The notes under the pieces were generated by a model. That model searched no databases. It was not told the origin of the DNA and worked only from the letters and a program-made list of their open reading frames with translations. The translations under genes and the position numbers were made by a program. A DNA stretch of 64,000 nucleotides from Blastococcus aggregatus. GTDB taxonomy: Bacteria; Actinomycetota; Actinomycetes; Mycobacteriales; Geodermatophilaceae. Positions 55,122 through 62,532 of the stretch are shown here, piece by piece (the stretch's first letter is position 1; each line of letters starts with the position of its first letter). The stretch is taken from positions 806,001 to 870,000 of the forward strand of contig NZ_OBQI01000001.1 in NCBI RefSeq assembly GCF_900221005.1, read 5' to 3'.

Positions 55122-56021
55122 TCACGCCAGGCGGGTGACCTCCACCGTGACCGCGTGCCCCTCGCTGCTCGGGCCCGAGAACAGCCCCTTGAACGGCGGG
55201 ACGTCGCCGTAGTCCCGGCCGCGGCCGAGGGTGACGTGCCGGTTGCCGATCGGCACCGAGTTCGTGGGGTCGAAGCCGTTCCAGCCGCCGTCCCACCACT
55301 CGACCCAGGCGTGGCTCTCGCCGGTGACCGTGTCGCCGATCTCGCCGTCGGGCCGCGGGTGCAGGTAGCCGGAGACGTAGCGGGCCGGCAGCCCCAGCGC
55401 GCGCAGGATGCCCACGGCGACGTGCGTGATGTCCTGGCACACGCCCAGGCCCCGGGTCCAGGCCTGCATGGCGTTGGTCTTCACGTTCGTGGAGCCGGAC
55501 AGGTACTCCATGTGGTCGTGCACGAAGGCGCACACCAGCGGGCCGGCGTCGTGCGGGATCGCGTCGCCGACGGCCTCCCGCGCCGCGGCGACGACGTCGT
55601 CGTCGATGGCCGTGAGCGCCGTGGGGCCGAGGAGCTCGCCGAACTGCTCGCGCACCTCCCGGCCGGCCAGCGCCGACCAGCCCAGCCGGTCGTGCGCAGC
55701 CAGGTCGGGGCCGGCCTCGACGGTCGAGGTGCCGGTGACCACCAGCTCGGCGTGCGGTGTGTGCAGGTCGAAAGCGGTGACCGTCGAGCCCCAGTAGTCG
55801 CGGTAGGCGTAGGCGGTCGCCGCAGGCTCGATCTCGACGCGGGACCGCAGCGTCGTCTGCCGCGGGCTGTTCTCCGGCGTCAGCCGCGCCTCGTTGTAGG
55901 AGGAGCGGACCGGCCCGCTGTAGGAGAAGCGCGTGCGGTGCACGATCTGCAGCCGCCAGCGCGAACCGGGCGTGCGCGCCGCGGGCGTCTGGGTCTGGGT
56001 CTGGGTCTGGGTCTGGGTCAC
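55122..56021 (-). CDS. Transglutaminase-like cysteine protease (Rv2409c-like)
   Basis: The 299-residue protein has an N-terminal beta-strand region (IVHRTRFSYSGPVRSSYNEA) and a transglutaminase core with the catalytic Cys in TRGLGVCQDITHVAVG, His in GESHAWVEWWDGG and Asp in GFDPTN. It is the third member of the ATP-grasp / alpha-E / transglutaminase module found in many bacteria. GTG at 56021 is followed by five Thr-Gln repeats encoded by a hexanucleotide. It overlaps the alpha-E stop by 4 bp. Confidence 0.92.
   Translation of the reverse strand: MTQTQTQTQTQTPAARTPGSRWRLQIVHRTRFSYSGPVRSSYNEARLTPENSPRQTTLRSRVEIEPAATAYAYRDYWGSTVTAFDLHTPHAELVVTGTSTVEAGPDLAAHDRLGWSALAGREVREQFGELLGPTALTAIDDDVVAAAREAVGDAIPHDAGPLVCAFVHDHMEYLSGSTNVKTNAMQAWTRGLGVCQDITHVAVGILRALGLPARYVSGYLHPRPDGEIGDTVTGESHAWVEWWDGGWNGFDPTNSVPIGNRHVTLGRGRDYGDVPPFKGLFSGPSSEGHAVTVEVTRLA
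55989..56018 (-). repeat. Hexanucleotide tandem repeat (ACCCAG)5
   Basis: Five perfect copies follow the transglutaminase start codon and encode five Thr-Gln pairs. Slippage would add or remove whole pairs without changing the frame. Confidence 0.85.
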
Positions 56022-56968
56022 CCTGCCTCCTCCGGCACCCACACCTGCGGGGCCTGCTCGGTGAAGAAGCGATGGGTGACCGCGGCGCTCGCCGCGGAGC
56101 AGGTGCGCTGCAGCTCCTCGAGCCGCGCGGGCAGCTGCGCGAGCAGGTCGGGGGTGCTCATGAACTCCAGCATCGTGCGTGCCCGGCCGACGATGCGGTG
56201 CGCCTCCCCGGCCACGCCGATCCGCGTGGCGTCGCGGACGGTCGCCCGCTCCAGCTCGGCCAGGCACGCCTCGGCCTGCTCGAGGGAGGCGAACACCGAG
56301 CGCGGGAACAGCCGGTCGAGCAGCAGGAACTCCGCGGCCCGGCTGGAGTCGACGACGCCGCGGTAGGTGCGCAGATAGGGCTCGTACGCGCCGGTGGAGC
56401 GCAGCACCAGGGTCCAGGACGGCGCCGCGTCCCCGGCCAGCACGCGGGTGGAGAGCATCCGCGAGGTCATGTCCACGCGCTCCAGCGAGCGGCCCAGGAT
56501 GAGGAACAGCCAGCTCTCGTCGCGGCTCATCGTGGCGTCGGCGAGGCCGAAGACCATCGCCGAGCGCTCGCGGACGAAGCGGAACAGCGAGTGCGGGCCG
56601 TACCGGCGGGCCATCGTGCGCTGCTGCGGGAGCGCGTTGTGCGTGACGTTCAGCGACTCCCAGATCTCGGCGCTGAGCACCTCGCGGGCGCCGCGGGCGT
56701 TCTCGCGGGCGGCCGAGAGCGCGCCCACGATCGAGCTCGGGCTGGACCGGTCGAAGGCCAGGGCCGCCAGCACCCGCTCGGTGTCGGCCTCCTGCTCCGA
56801 CACCGGCGTGCCCATGAGCGCGAGCAGGTTGGCGCAGGCCCGCCGCTCGTCGATCCACGGGTCCTCGACCAGCCGCTGGGTGTGCACGTCGAGGATCCGG
56901 GCGGTGTCGTCGGCCCGCTCCACGTACCGCCCGATCCAGAACAGCGACTCGGCGATCCGGCTCAGCAC
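56018..56968 (-). CDS. Alpha-E domain protein (Rv2410c-like)
   Basis: The 316-residue all-helical protein starts with [20 protein letters not shown], the characteristic alpha-E opening, and has RYGPHSLFRFVRERSAMVFG and SRDESWLFLILGRSLERVDM further on. Its biochemical role is unknown; it is always linked to the ATP-grasp and transglutaminase partners. It overlaps both neighbours (7 and 4 bp), implying a coupled three-gene operon. Confidence 0.92.
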   Translation of the reverse strand: MLSRIAESLFWIGRYVERADDTARILDVHTQRLVEDPWIDERRACANLLALMGTPVSEQEADTERVLAALAFDRSSPSSIVGALSAARENARGAREVLSAEIWESLNVTHNALPQQRTMARRYGPHSLFRFVRERSAMVFGLADATMSRDESWLFLILGRSLERVDMTSRMLSTRVLAGDAAPSWTLVLRSTGAYEPYLRTYRGVVDSSRAAEFLLLDRLFPRSVFASLEQAEACLAELERATVRDATRIGVAGEAHRIVGRARTMLEFMSTPDLLAQLPARLEELQRTCSAASAAVTHRFFTEQAPQVWVPEEAG

Positions 56969-58590
56969 GGCGCCCCCTCCCCGAGGGCGGAGATGGCCAT
57001 CTCTGCCCCTTGCTGCTGCTGCTGGGACTGGGCCAGCGCGTTGTCGTTGGGCGGGCCCGGATCCTGCGTCGGAGGGTCCTCGGGCAGGTCGGCGGCGGTG
57101 AACTCGATCGTCGTGAGGTCGCGCGCCGGGTCCGCGTCGTCGGCGCCCCCGAGCGGCCGCGGGCGGCTGAGCACCCAGGTGTCCTTCGACCCGCCGCCCT
57201 GGCTGGAGTTGACGACCAGCTCTCCCTCCGGCAGCGCGACGCGGGTCAGCCCCCCGGGCAGCACCCACACCTTGCCGCCGTCGTTGACCGCGAACGGCCG
57301 CAGGTCCACGTGCCGCGGCGCGATCCGGCCGCCCACCAGCGTCGGGCAGGTGGACAGGCCGATCGGCTTCTGGGCGATCCAGTCCCGCGGGGTGGCCCGC
57401 ACCTTGACCGCCAGCTCCTCGAGCGTCTTCTGGTCGGCGCGCGGGCCGATGACGATGCCCTTGCCTCCGGAGCCGTCGACCGGCTTGAGCACCAGCTGGT
57501 CCAGCGACTCCAGCACCCACTCGACGGTGTCGCGGTCGTCGAGGCGGTAGGTCTCGGCGTTCTGCAGCACCGGCTCCTCCCCCAGGTAGTACCGGACGAG
57601 GTCGGGCACCCAGGTGAACAGCAGCTTGTCGTCGGCGACGCCGTTGCCGACCGCGTTGGCGATCGTCACCCGGCCCGCGCGCGCGGCGTTGAGGACGCCG
57701 GCGCAGCCGATCACCGAGTCAGGCCGGAAGTGCACCGGGTCGAGGAACTCGTCGTCGATCCGGCGGTAGATCACGTCGACGCGGCGCTGGCCGTCCGTCG
57801 TCCGCATGCTCACCTGGTTGCCGGCGCAGACCAGGTCGCGGCCCTCGACCAGCTCGACGCCCATCTGCCGGGCCAGCAGCGCGTGCTCGAAGTAGGCGGA
57901 GTTGTAGACGCCCGGCGTGAGGACGACGACCGTCGGGTCGGCGACGTTCGAGGGCGCGCTCGCCTTCAGCGCGGCCAGCAACCGGGTCGGGTAGTCGTCG
58001 ACCGGCTGGATCCGGTGGTCGGCGAACAGCTCGGGCAGCACCTGGCTCATCGCCGCCCGGTTCGTGATGACGTAGCTCACGCCCGACGGCGAGCGCAGGT
58101 TGTCCTCGAGCACCCGGAAGTCGCCGGCCTCGTCACGGACCAGGTCGATGCCGCTGACGTGCACGCGGACGCCGTTGGGCGGGACCAGCCCGTGCGCCTG
58201 GCGGTGGAAGTGCGCGCTGGTCGTGACCACGCTGCGCGGCACCACCCGGTCGGCGAAGACCTGGCCGGCGCCGTAGACGTCGGCGAGGAAGGCCTCCAGC
58301 GCCAGCACCCGCTGGGCGACGCCGCGCTCGATGACGTCCCACTCGTCGGCGCCGATGACCCGCGGCACGATGTCGAGCGGGAACGGCTGCTCCTCGCCGG
58401 CGTGGGCGAAGGTCACGCCCGCGTCGCGGTAGGTCTGGCTGAGCAGGTCGGCCCGGGCGGCCAGCTCCTCGCCGTCGATCGGCTGCAGCGAGGAGAAGAG
58501 CCCGGCGTACGCCGGCCGGGGACTGCCGACGGCGCCGAACATCTCGTCCCACTGCTGCCCCAGGAGGTAGCCGTCGAAGAGGTCCGCCAT
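56962..58590 (-). CDS. Circularly permuted type-2 ATP-grasp protein (Rv2411c-like)
   Basis: The 542-residue protein is a circularly permuted ATP-grasp enzyme thought to form peptide or amide bonds. Visible segments are [52 protein letters not shown] with the ATP-binding Lys, and [19 protein letters not shown]. The C-terminal 50 residues are disordered, with a run of Gln. ATG at 58590 has TAGGTT (58598-58603, complement) 7 bases upstream. It heads the three-gene module. Confidence 0.93.
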   Translation of the reverse strand: MADLFDGYLLGQQWDEMFGAVGSPRPAYAGLFSSLQPIDGEELAARADLLSQTYRDAGVTFAHAGEEQPFPLDIVPRVIGADEWDVIERGVAQRVLALEAFLADVYGAGQVFADRVVPRSVVTTSAHFHRQAHGLVPPNGVRVHVSGIDLVRDEAGDFRVLEDNLRSPSGVSYVITNRAAMSQVLPELFADHRIQPVDDYPTRLLAALKASAPSNVADPTVVVLTPGVYNSAYFEHALLARQMGVELVEGRDLVCAGNQVSMRTTDGQRRVDVIYRRIDDEFLDPVHFRPDSVIGCAGVLNAARAGRVTIANAVGNGVADDKLLFTWVPDLVRYYLGEEPVLQNAETYRLDDRDTVEWVLESLDQLVLKPVDGSGGKGIVIGPRADQKTLEELAVKVRATPRDWIAQKPIGLSTCPTLVGGRIAPRHVDLRPFAVNDGGKVWVLPGGLTRVALPEGELVVNSSQGGGSKDTWVLSRPRPLGGADDADPARDLTTIEFTAADLPEDPPTQDPGPPNDNALAQSQQQQQGAEMAISALGEGAPC

Positions 58591-58597
58591 GGCTGCG

Positions 58598-58603
58598 AAC
58601 CTA
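58598..58603 (-). promoter_or_regulatory. -10 box TAGGTT of the ATP-grasp operon
   Basis: Seven bases before the ATG at 58590 on the minus strand, leaderless. Confidence 0.55.
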
Positions 58604-58658
58604 GTTCGGGGATGTGTCCCGCGCGTTTCGGCGCGTGAGTACGGAACCGGCGCGCCCA

Positions 58659-58677
58659 CCCACATCGGCGATGTGGG
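58659..58677. terminator. Hairpin upstream of the ATP-grasp operon
   Basis: A perfect 8-bp stem (CCCACATC with GATGTGGG) around GGC lies between the methyltransferase stop and the ATP-grasp promoter. It probably ends the methyltransferase transcript. Confidence 0.5.
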
Positions 58678-58728
58678 GCCATCAGCGCCCGGGATGCACC
58701 CGGATCGCCGATCTGGATCGCCTCGGGG

Positions 58729-59493
58729 TCAGCAGGCGGTGGCGACGGCGAGCCAGGGGCGCAGCGCGCCGTCGGAGAGCAGCCGGCCGACCCGGCCGGA
58801 GTTCTCCTCCGCCTGCCGGAACGCCGGGTCCTCGCCGTGCCGCCGGGCCACCTCGGCGTCGACGGCGTCCGCGGCCCGGGTCCACTCGGGCGGACTGTCG
58901 GAGAGGTCGGCCTCGGCCGACCCGGCGACCTCGAAGCCGGCGGCCGCGAGCAGGTCGCGCGTCTCCGCCTCCGACGGGAACTCGTTGCCCTCCGGCGCCG
59001 CCGAGGGGAGCGGGCCGTCGGCGACGAAGACCAGCAGGCCCAGCCGGGCTCCGTGGGTGAGCACCCGGCGCAGCTCGGCGAGCGCGCCGGCCTTGTCCGG
59101 GGTGGTGTCCAGGACGCCGAGGCAGACCGCGGCGTCGAAGGAGGCGTCGGCCAACGGCAGCTGCTGACCCATCGCGACCACCGAGCGCAGGCCGAACAGC
59201 CGCCGGGAGGCCCGTACCGCCGCGACCATCGGCTCCGCGCAGACCGGCCGGATGCCCCGCTCGGCGGCCAGCCAGGCCGCGGGCCCGCCCACACCGGCGC
59301 CCGCGTCGAGCACGCGGCTGCCCGGGCGGAGCTCCAGCCGGTCGGCCAGCCAGCGCAGCGCGCCCTCGCTGCCGCTGCCCCGGCACCCGGCCGGGACGGC
59401 GTGGTCCGGCCCGAGCGCGCGCACGGCCTCCTCGGTCCAGCCGGCGACGGTGTCGAACTCCGCCTCCATCGCCTCGCTCGCGAGCTCGCTCAT
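58729..59493 (-). CDS. SAM-dependent methyltransferase
   Basis: This class I methyltransferase has 254 residues: SAM motif SRVLDAGAGVGGPAAWLA near residue 58, an acidic second strand at CAEPM, and DAAVCLGVLDTTPD for motif post-I. The substrate is unknown. ATG at 59493 overlaps the stop of the MetV/MetF-like gene by 4 bp, which ties it to one-carbon metabolism or to a methyl donor made by that protein. Confidence 0.88.
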   Translation of the reverse strand: MSELASEAMEAEFDTVAGWTEEAVRALGPDHAVPAGCRGSGSEGALRWLADRLELRPGSRVLDAGAGVGGPAAWLAAERGIRPVCAEPMVAAVRASRRLFGLRSVVAMGQQLPLADASFDAAVCLGVLDTTPDKAGALAELRRVLTHGARLGLLVFVADGPLPSAAPEGNEFPSEAETRDLLAAAGFEVAGSAEADLSDSPPEWTRAADAVDAEVARRHGEDPAFRQAEENSGRVGRLLSDGALRPWLAVATAC

Positions 59494-60506
59494 GCACGTC
59501 CTCTCAGTTCCGTCGCGACGGCGGCCTTGACCCGCGCGCCGTCGTCCTCGCCCCGCCCCGAGCCCATCCCGGAGAGGTTCACCCCGACCACGCCGTCGAC
59601 GGCGAGCAGCGCCCGCGCCTCCTCGACGGCCGCGGCGATGCCGGCCGCCCGGGGGTCGGCCGAGGCCAGCACCTGCTCGACCCGGTCGTCGTCCAGGTGC
59701 AGCCCGGGGAAGCGCTGCAGCACCCGCGCCGAGCGCTCGTCGGTGTAGACGGCGACCCCGGCGACGAACGGCAGCGTCGCGCCGGCCGCCCGGGCGGCGG
59801 CGACGAACCCGGCGACCCGCGCCGGACTGCTCGCGTGGTTGAGCACGCAGAGCTGCGCGCCGGCCCGCTGCTTCTCCGCGACGCGGGCGGGCCGGGCGGC
59901 CACCGGCGGCGCCTCGGGCGACTCGGGCACGGCGACCGGCAGCCCCATCCCCGCGGCGAGCGCGGCCAGCCGCGGACCGTCGAGGTCGAACACCTGGGTC
60001 GCGGCCGCCGCGACACTCGGACCGCGGGCGTCGCCGGTCACGCAGAGGACGCCGTCCACGCCCAGCGCGGACAGCCCGGCGAGCTCCTGCTCGAGCACCA
60101 CCCGGTTGCGGTCCCGGCACGCGAGCGTCGTCCAGAGCCGGCCGCCGGCGTCGTGCACAAGGGCGGCCAGCATCGTCGGCGGGAAGTCCGGCCGATTGGC
60201 GTGCTCACCGGCGAGCAGCGCGTCCGAGACCGGTGCGAGCACCTCCACGACGCGGCGGACCGAATCGGCGTCGAAGGGCGCCGTCGTGAGGTCGGTGAGG
60301 ACGACGGGACCGGTGGCCGCCGCGGTCAGCAGTCGGCTGGTCCCGGCCGCGGCGACGGGCGGCTCCGGCCAGGCCGGGAGGGGACCGTCGAGGAAGACGC
60401 ACGCGTGCTCGGCCACCTCGCAGCGCGCGTCGGGGCGGACCCCGCCGCACGGGCCGAAGACCATGCGCTTCGGGCAACCGAGCCGGGGAGGCAGCAGGTC
60501 CGGCAC
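59490..60506 (-). CDS. MTHFR-like protein with N-terminal MetV-type Cys domain
   Basis: The 338-residue protein begins with the Cys-rich motif GCPKRMVFGPCGG plus CEV and a further Cys, the signature of the methylene-tetrahydrofolate reductase C-terminal (MetV-like) family that binds zinc or an Fe-S centre. After it comes a TIM-barrel-like region with LWTTLACRDRNRVVLEQEL and GVLCVTGDARGP, matching the substrate end of MetF. The order is reversed relative to stand-alone pairs (small domain first). GTG at 60506 is used so that the CPK Cys is included; an ATG at 60464 would cut it off. It diverges from the pirin gene. Confidence 0.8.
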   Translation of the reverse strand: MPDLLPPRLGCPKRMVFGPCGGVRPDARCEVAEHACVFLDGPLPAWPEPPVAAAGTSRLLTAAATGPVVLTDLTTAPFDADSVRRVVEVLAPVSDALLAGEHANRPDFPPTMLAALVHDAGGRLWTTLACRDRNRVVLEQELAGLSALGVDGVLCVTGDARGPSVAAAATQVFDLDGPRLAALAAGMGLPVAVPESPEAPPVAARPARVAEKQRAGAQLCVLNHASSPARVAGFVAAARAAGATLPFVAGVAVYTDERSARVLQRFPGLHLDDDRVEQVLASADPRAAGIAAAVEEARALLAVDGVVGVNLSGMGSGRGEDDGARVKAAVATELRGRA

Positions 60507-60581
60507 CGTCGGACGGTGTCCCGTCCGGGAGCAGCCGAAACCAGGCGCGCTCCGTGGGAAGACAGTTCGCCCGCCCGCGGT

Positions 60582-60608
60582 TACGGTGGCACTAGTTGAA
60601 CACTCAAC
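60582..60608 (+). promoter_or_regulatory. Pirin promoter with palindromic operator
   Basis: TACGGT (60582-60587) is followed by the inverted repeat GTTGA-ACAC-TCAAC (60595-60608), which covers the expected transcription start. The layout suits a MarR-type repressor. The pirin start is 14 bases further on after GAGGAGG. No regulator gene is adjacent. Confidence 0.6.
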
Positions 60609-60621
60609 CGAGGAGGCCGGC

Positions 60622-61623
60622 ATGCCTGCCGTGACCGTCGAGGACACCACCACCCTGCCGCGGATCCCGCTGCCCGAGCCGCGCACCGTCCGCCGCCGGA
60701 CCCGCTCGGTCACCACGGCGCCGTCCGGGTTCGAGGGCGAGGGCTTCCCGGTGCGCCGCGCGTTCGCCGGGGTCGACCTCCGTGACCTGGACCCGTTCAT
60801 CCACATGGACCAGATGGGCGAGGTCGAGTACGCCCCCGGGGAGCCGAAGGGCACCTCCTGGCACCCGCACCGCGGGTTCGAGACCGTCACCTACATCATC
60901 GACGGCACGTTCGAGCACGCCGACTCCCACGGCGGTGGCGGCCCGATCACCGACGGGGACACCCAGTGGATGACCGCGGGCGGCGGCGTCCTGCACATCG
61001 AGCGCCCGCCGGAGCAGCTGGTCCTGAGCGGCGGGCTGTTCCACGGCCTGCAGCTGTGGGTGAACCTGCCGCGCGCGCAGAAGTGGGTGGAGCCGCGGTA
61101 CCAGGACCTCCGGGCGCAGGAGTCCGTCCTGCTGGCCAGCGCGGATGCCGGGGCGCTGCTCCGCGTCATCGCCGGGGACGTCGCGGGGCACACCGGCCCC
61201 GGCTCGACCTACACGCCGATGGCGATGGTGCACGCCACGGTGGCACCGGGCGCGCGGCTGGACCTGCCGTGGCGGCCGGACTTCAACGCGCTGGTGTACG
61301 TGCTCTCCGGCGCGGGCTCCGTCGGGATCGACGGGGCGCCGGTGCGCACCGGCCAGCTCGCCGTGCTCGGCCCCGGGGACACCGTGTCGATCACCGGCGC
61401 GGTGGCCCAGGAGTCGCGCACCCCGGCGCTGGACGTCGTCGTCCTCGGGGGCGCGCCCATCCGCGAGCCCATCGCCATGGCCGGCCCCTTCGTCATGAAC
61501 TCCCGGCAGGAGGTCCTCGACGCCTTCGAGGACTTCCAGAAGGGCCGACTGGGCTCCATCCCGGCCGCGTACGGGCGCCGCGACCGGCTGCCGCACGGTG
61601 CCGTGCACGGCGAGTCCCGGTAG
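60622..61623 (+). CDS. Pirin-family protein
   Basis: The 333-residue bicupin protein has the metal-binding His-x-His and His/Glu set in SWHPHRGFETVTYIIDGTFE and GGGVLHIERPPEQ, and a second cupin with FNALVYVLSGAGSVGID. The metal-binding set is the canonical pirin type. Bacterial pirins have quercetinase or redox-sensor roles. ATG at 60622 follows GAGGAGG by 6 bases. It converges with the VOC gene at a strong hairpin. Confidence 0.93.
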   Translation: MPAVTVEDTTTLPRIPLPEPRTVRRRTRSVTTAPSGFEGEGFPVRRAFAGVDLRDLDPFIHMDQMGEVEYAPGEPKGTSWHPHRGFETVTYIIDGTFEHADSHGGGGPITDGDTQWMTAGGGVLHIERPPEQLVLSGGLFHGLQLWVNLPRAQKWVEPRYQDLRAQESVLLASADAGALLRVIAGDVAGHTGPGSTYTPMAMVHATVAPGARLDLPWRPDFNALVYVLSGAGSVGIDGAPVRTGQLAVLGPGDTVSITGAVAQESRTPALDVVVLGGAPIREPIAMAGPFVMNSRQEVLDAFEDFQKGRLGSIPAAYGRRDRLPHGAVHGESR

Positions 61624-61644
61624 CCGACCACCGGCACCGGTCGC

Positions 61645-61684
61645 CCTCGCCCCCTCCGGACCCGCGGGCCCGGACGGGGCGAGG
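61645..61684. terminator. Bidirectional terminator
   Basis: CCTCGCCCC pairs with GGGGCGAGG over 9 bp, with a further inner CCGG pairing, between the convergent pirin and VOC genes. Confidence 0.65.
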
Positions 61685-61695
61685 CCGCACGGCAC

Positions 61696-62454
61696 TCACT
61701 CCTCGGGAGCGCCCTGCATGACCGAGAACGCGGCGCCCCAGCGGTCCTCGAGCACCGCGAACCGGCCGAACTGGCTGTCCTCCGCCGGGTGCAGCACCTT
61801 GCCGCCGCCGGCCTCGACCGCGGAGACGGCGCCGTCGGCCGAGGCGACCGCGAAGCACACCGACCACCCCTTCGGGAGCCCCGGCTGGACCGCACCCAGG
61901 CCACCCAGCGGCCGGTCCCCGGTCCGGAAGGTGGCGTAGTCCATGCCCTCCATCGGGTCCCACTCGAACCCGAAGACCGCGGTGTAGAAGTCCTGGGCAC
62001 CGGCGCGGTCCTCGACGGCCGCTTCGTTCCAGACCAGCGAGCCCGGCTCGTTGAACCGCTGGACGCCGGTGTGCTCCCCGGCCTGCCACAGCCCGAAGGC
62101 GTTCCCCTGCGGGTCGAGGGCGATGACCATCGTGCCCACGGGCCCGATCTCCATCGGCTCCACGACGACGGTGCCGCCGGCCGCGCGGATGCGCTGCGCC
62201 GTGGCCGCGGCGTCGTCCGTGGCGAAGTACGTCGTCCACGAGGGCGGGTCACCCTCGGTCATCAGCGGGCCGAGGCCCGCCACCTGCCGGCCGTCCTTCG
62301 CCGCATTCAGGTAGCCGCCGTACTCCGGGTCGCCACCGGACCAGGTCCAGCCCAGCAGCTCGCCGTAGAAAGCCTTCGCGCCGTCGACGTCCGCGGCGCC
62401 GTAGTCGATCCAGCACGGGCTGCCGGCGGGCCAGGCGGTGTCTCGAGTGGACAT
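61696..62454 (-). CDS. Two-domain VOC-family protein (Cfp30B/27-kDa antigen-like)
   Basis: The 252-residue protein has two tandem glyoxalase/VOC domains: AKAFYGELLGWTWSGGDPEYGG and, after a linker, AQDFYTAVFGFEWDPMEGMD. Their closing segments are VIALDPQGNAFGLWQ and AVLEDRWGAAFSVMQ. The family includes the mycobacterial Cfp30B antigen and hydroxylase-like proteins; no activity is assigned. ATG at 62454 follows GAGGAGGAGG by 6 bases. Confidence 0.9.
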   Translation of the reverse strand: MSTRDTAWPAGSPCWIDYGAADVDGAKAFYGELLGWTWSGGDPEYGGYLNAAKDGRQVAGLGPLMTEGDPPSWTTYFATDDAAATAQRIRAAGGTVVVEPMEIGPVGTMVIALDPQGNAFGLWQAGEHTGVQRFNEPGSLVWNEAAVEDRAGAQDFYTAVFGFEWDPMEGMDYATFRTGDRPLGGLGAVQPGLPKGWSVCFAVASADGAVSAVEAGGGKVLHPAEDSQFGRFAVLEDRWGAAFSVMQGAPEE

Positions 62455-62532
62455 CTCGTTCCTCCTCCTCGGATGTGAGGGAGGTCACGATGCCACCGGG
62501 GTCCGACAGGATGCGGCCCCGCCGCCGTCAGA

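Noticed and set aside
51374-55138. Very long plus-strand frame opposite the ABC-F and clostripain genes
   Set aside because: It is an antisense shadow caused by high GC content. The opposite strand carries complete motifs for both proteins.
58720-58740. Direct repeat GGATCGCC near the methyltransferase end
   Set aside because: Only two short copies that can arise by chance at this GC content.
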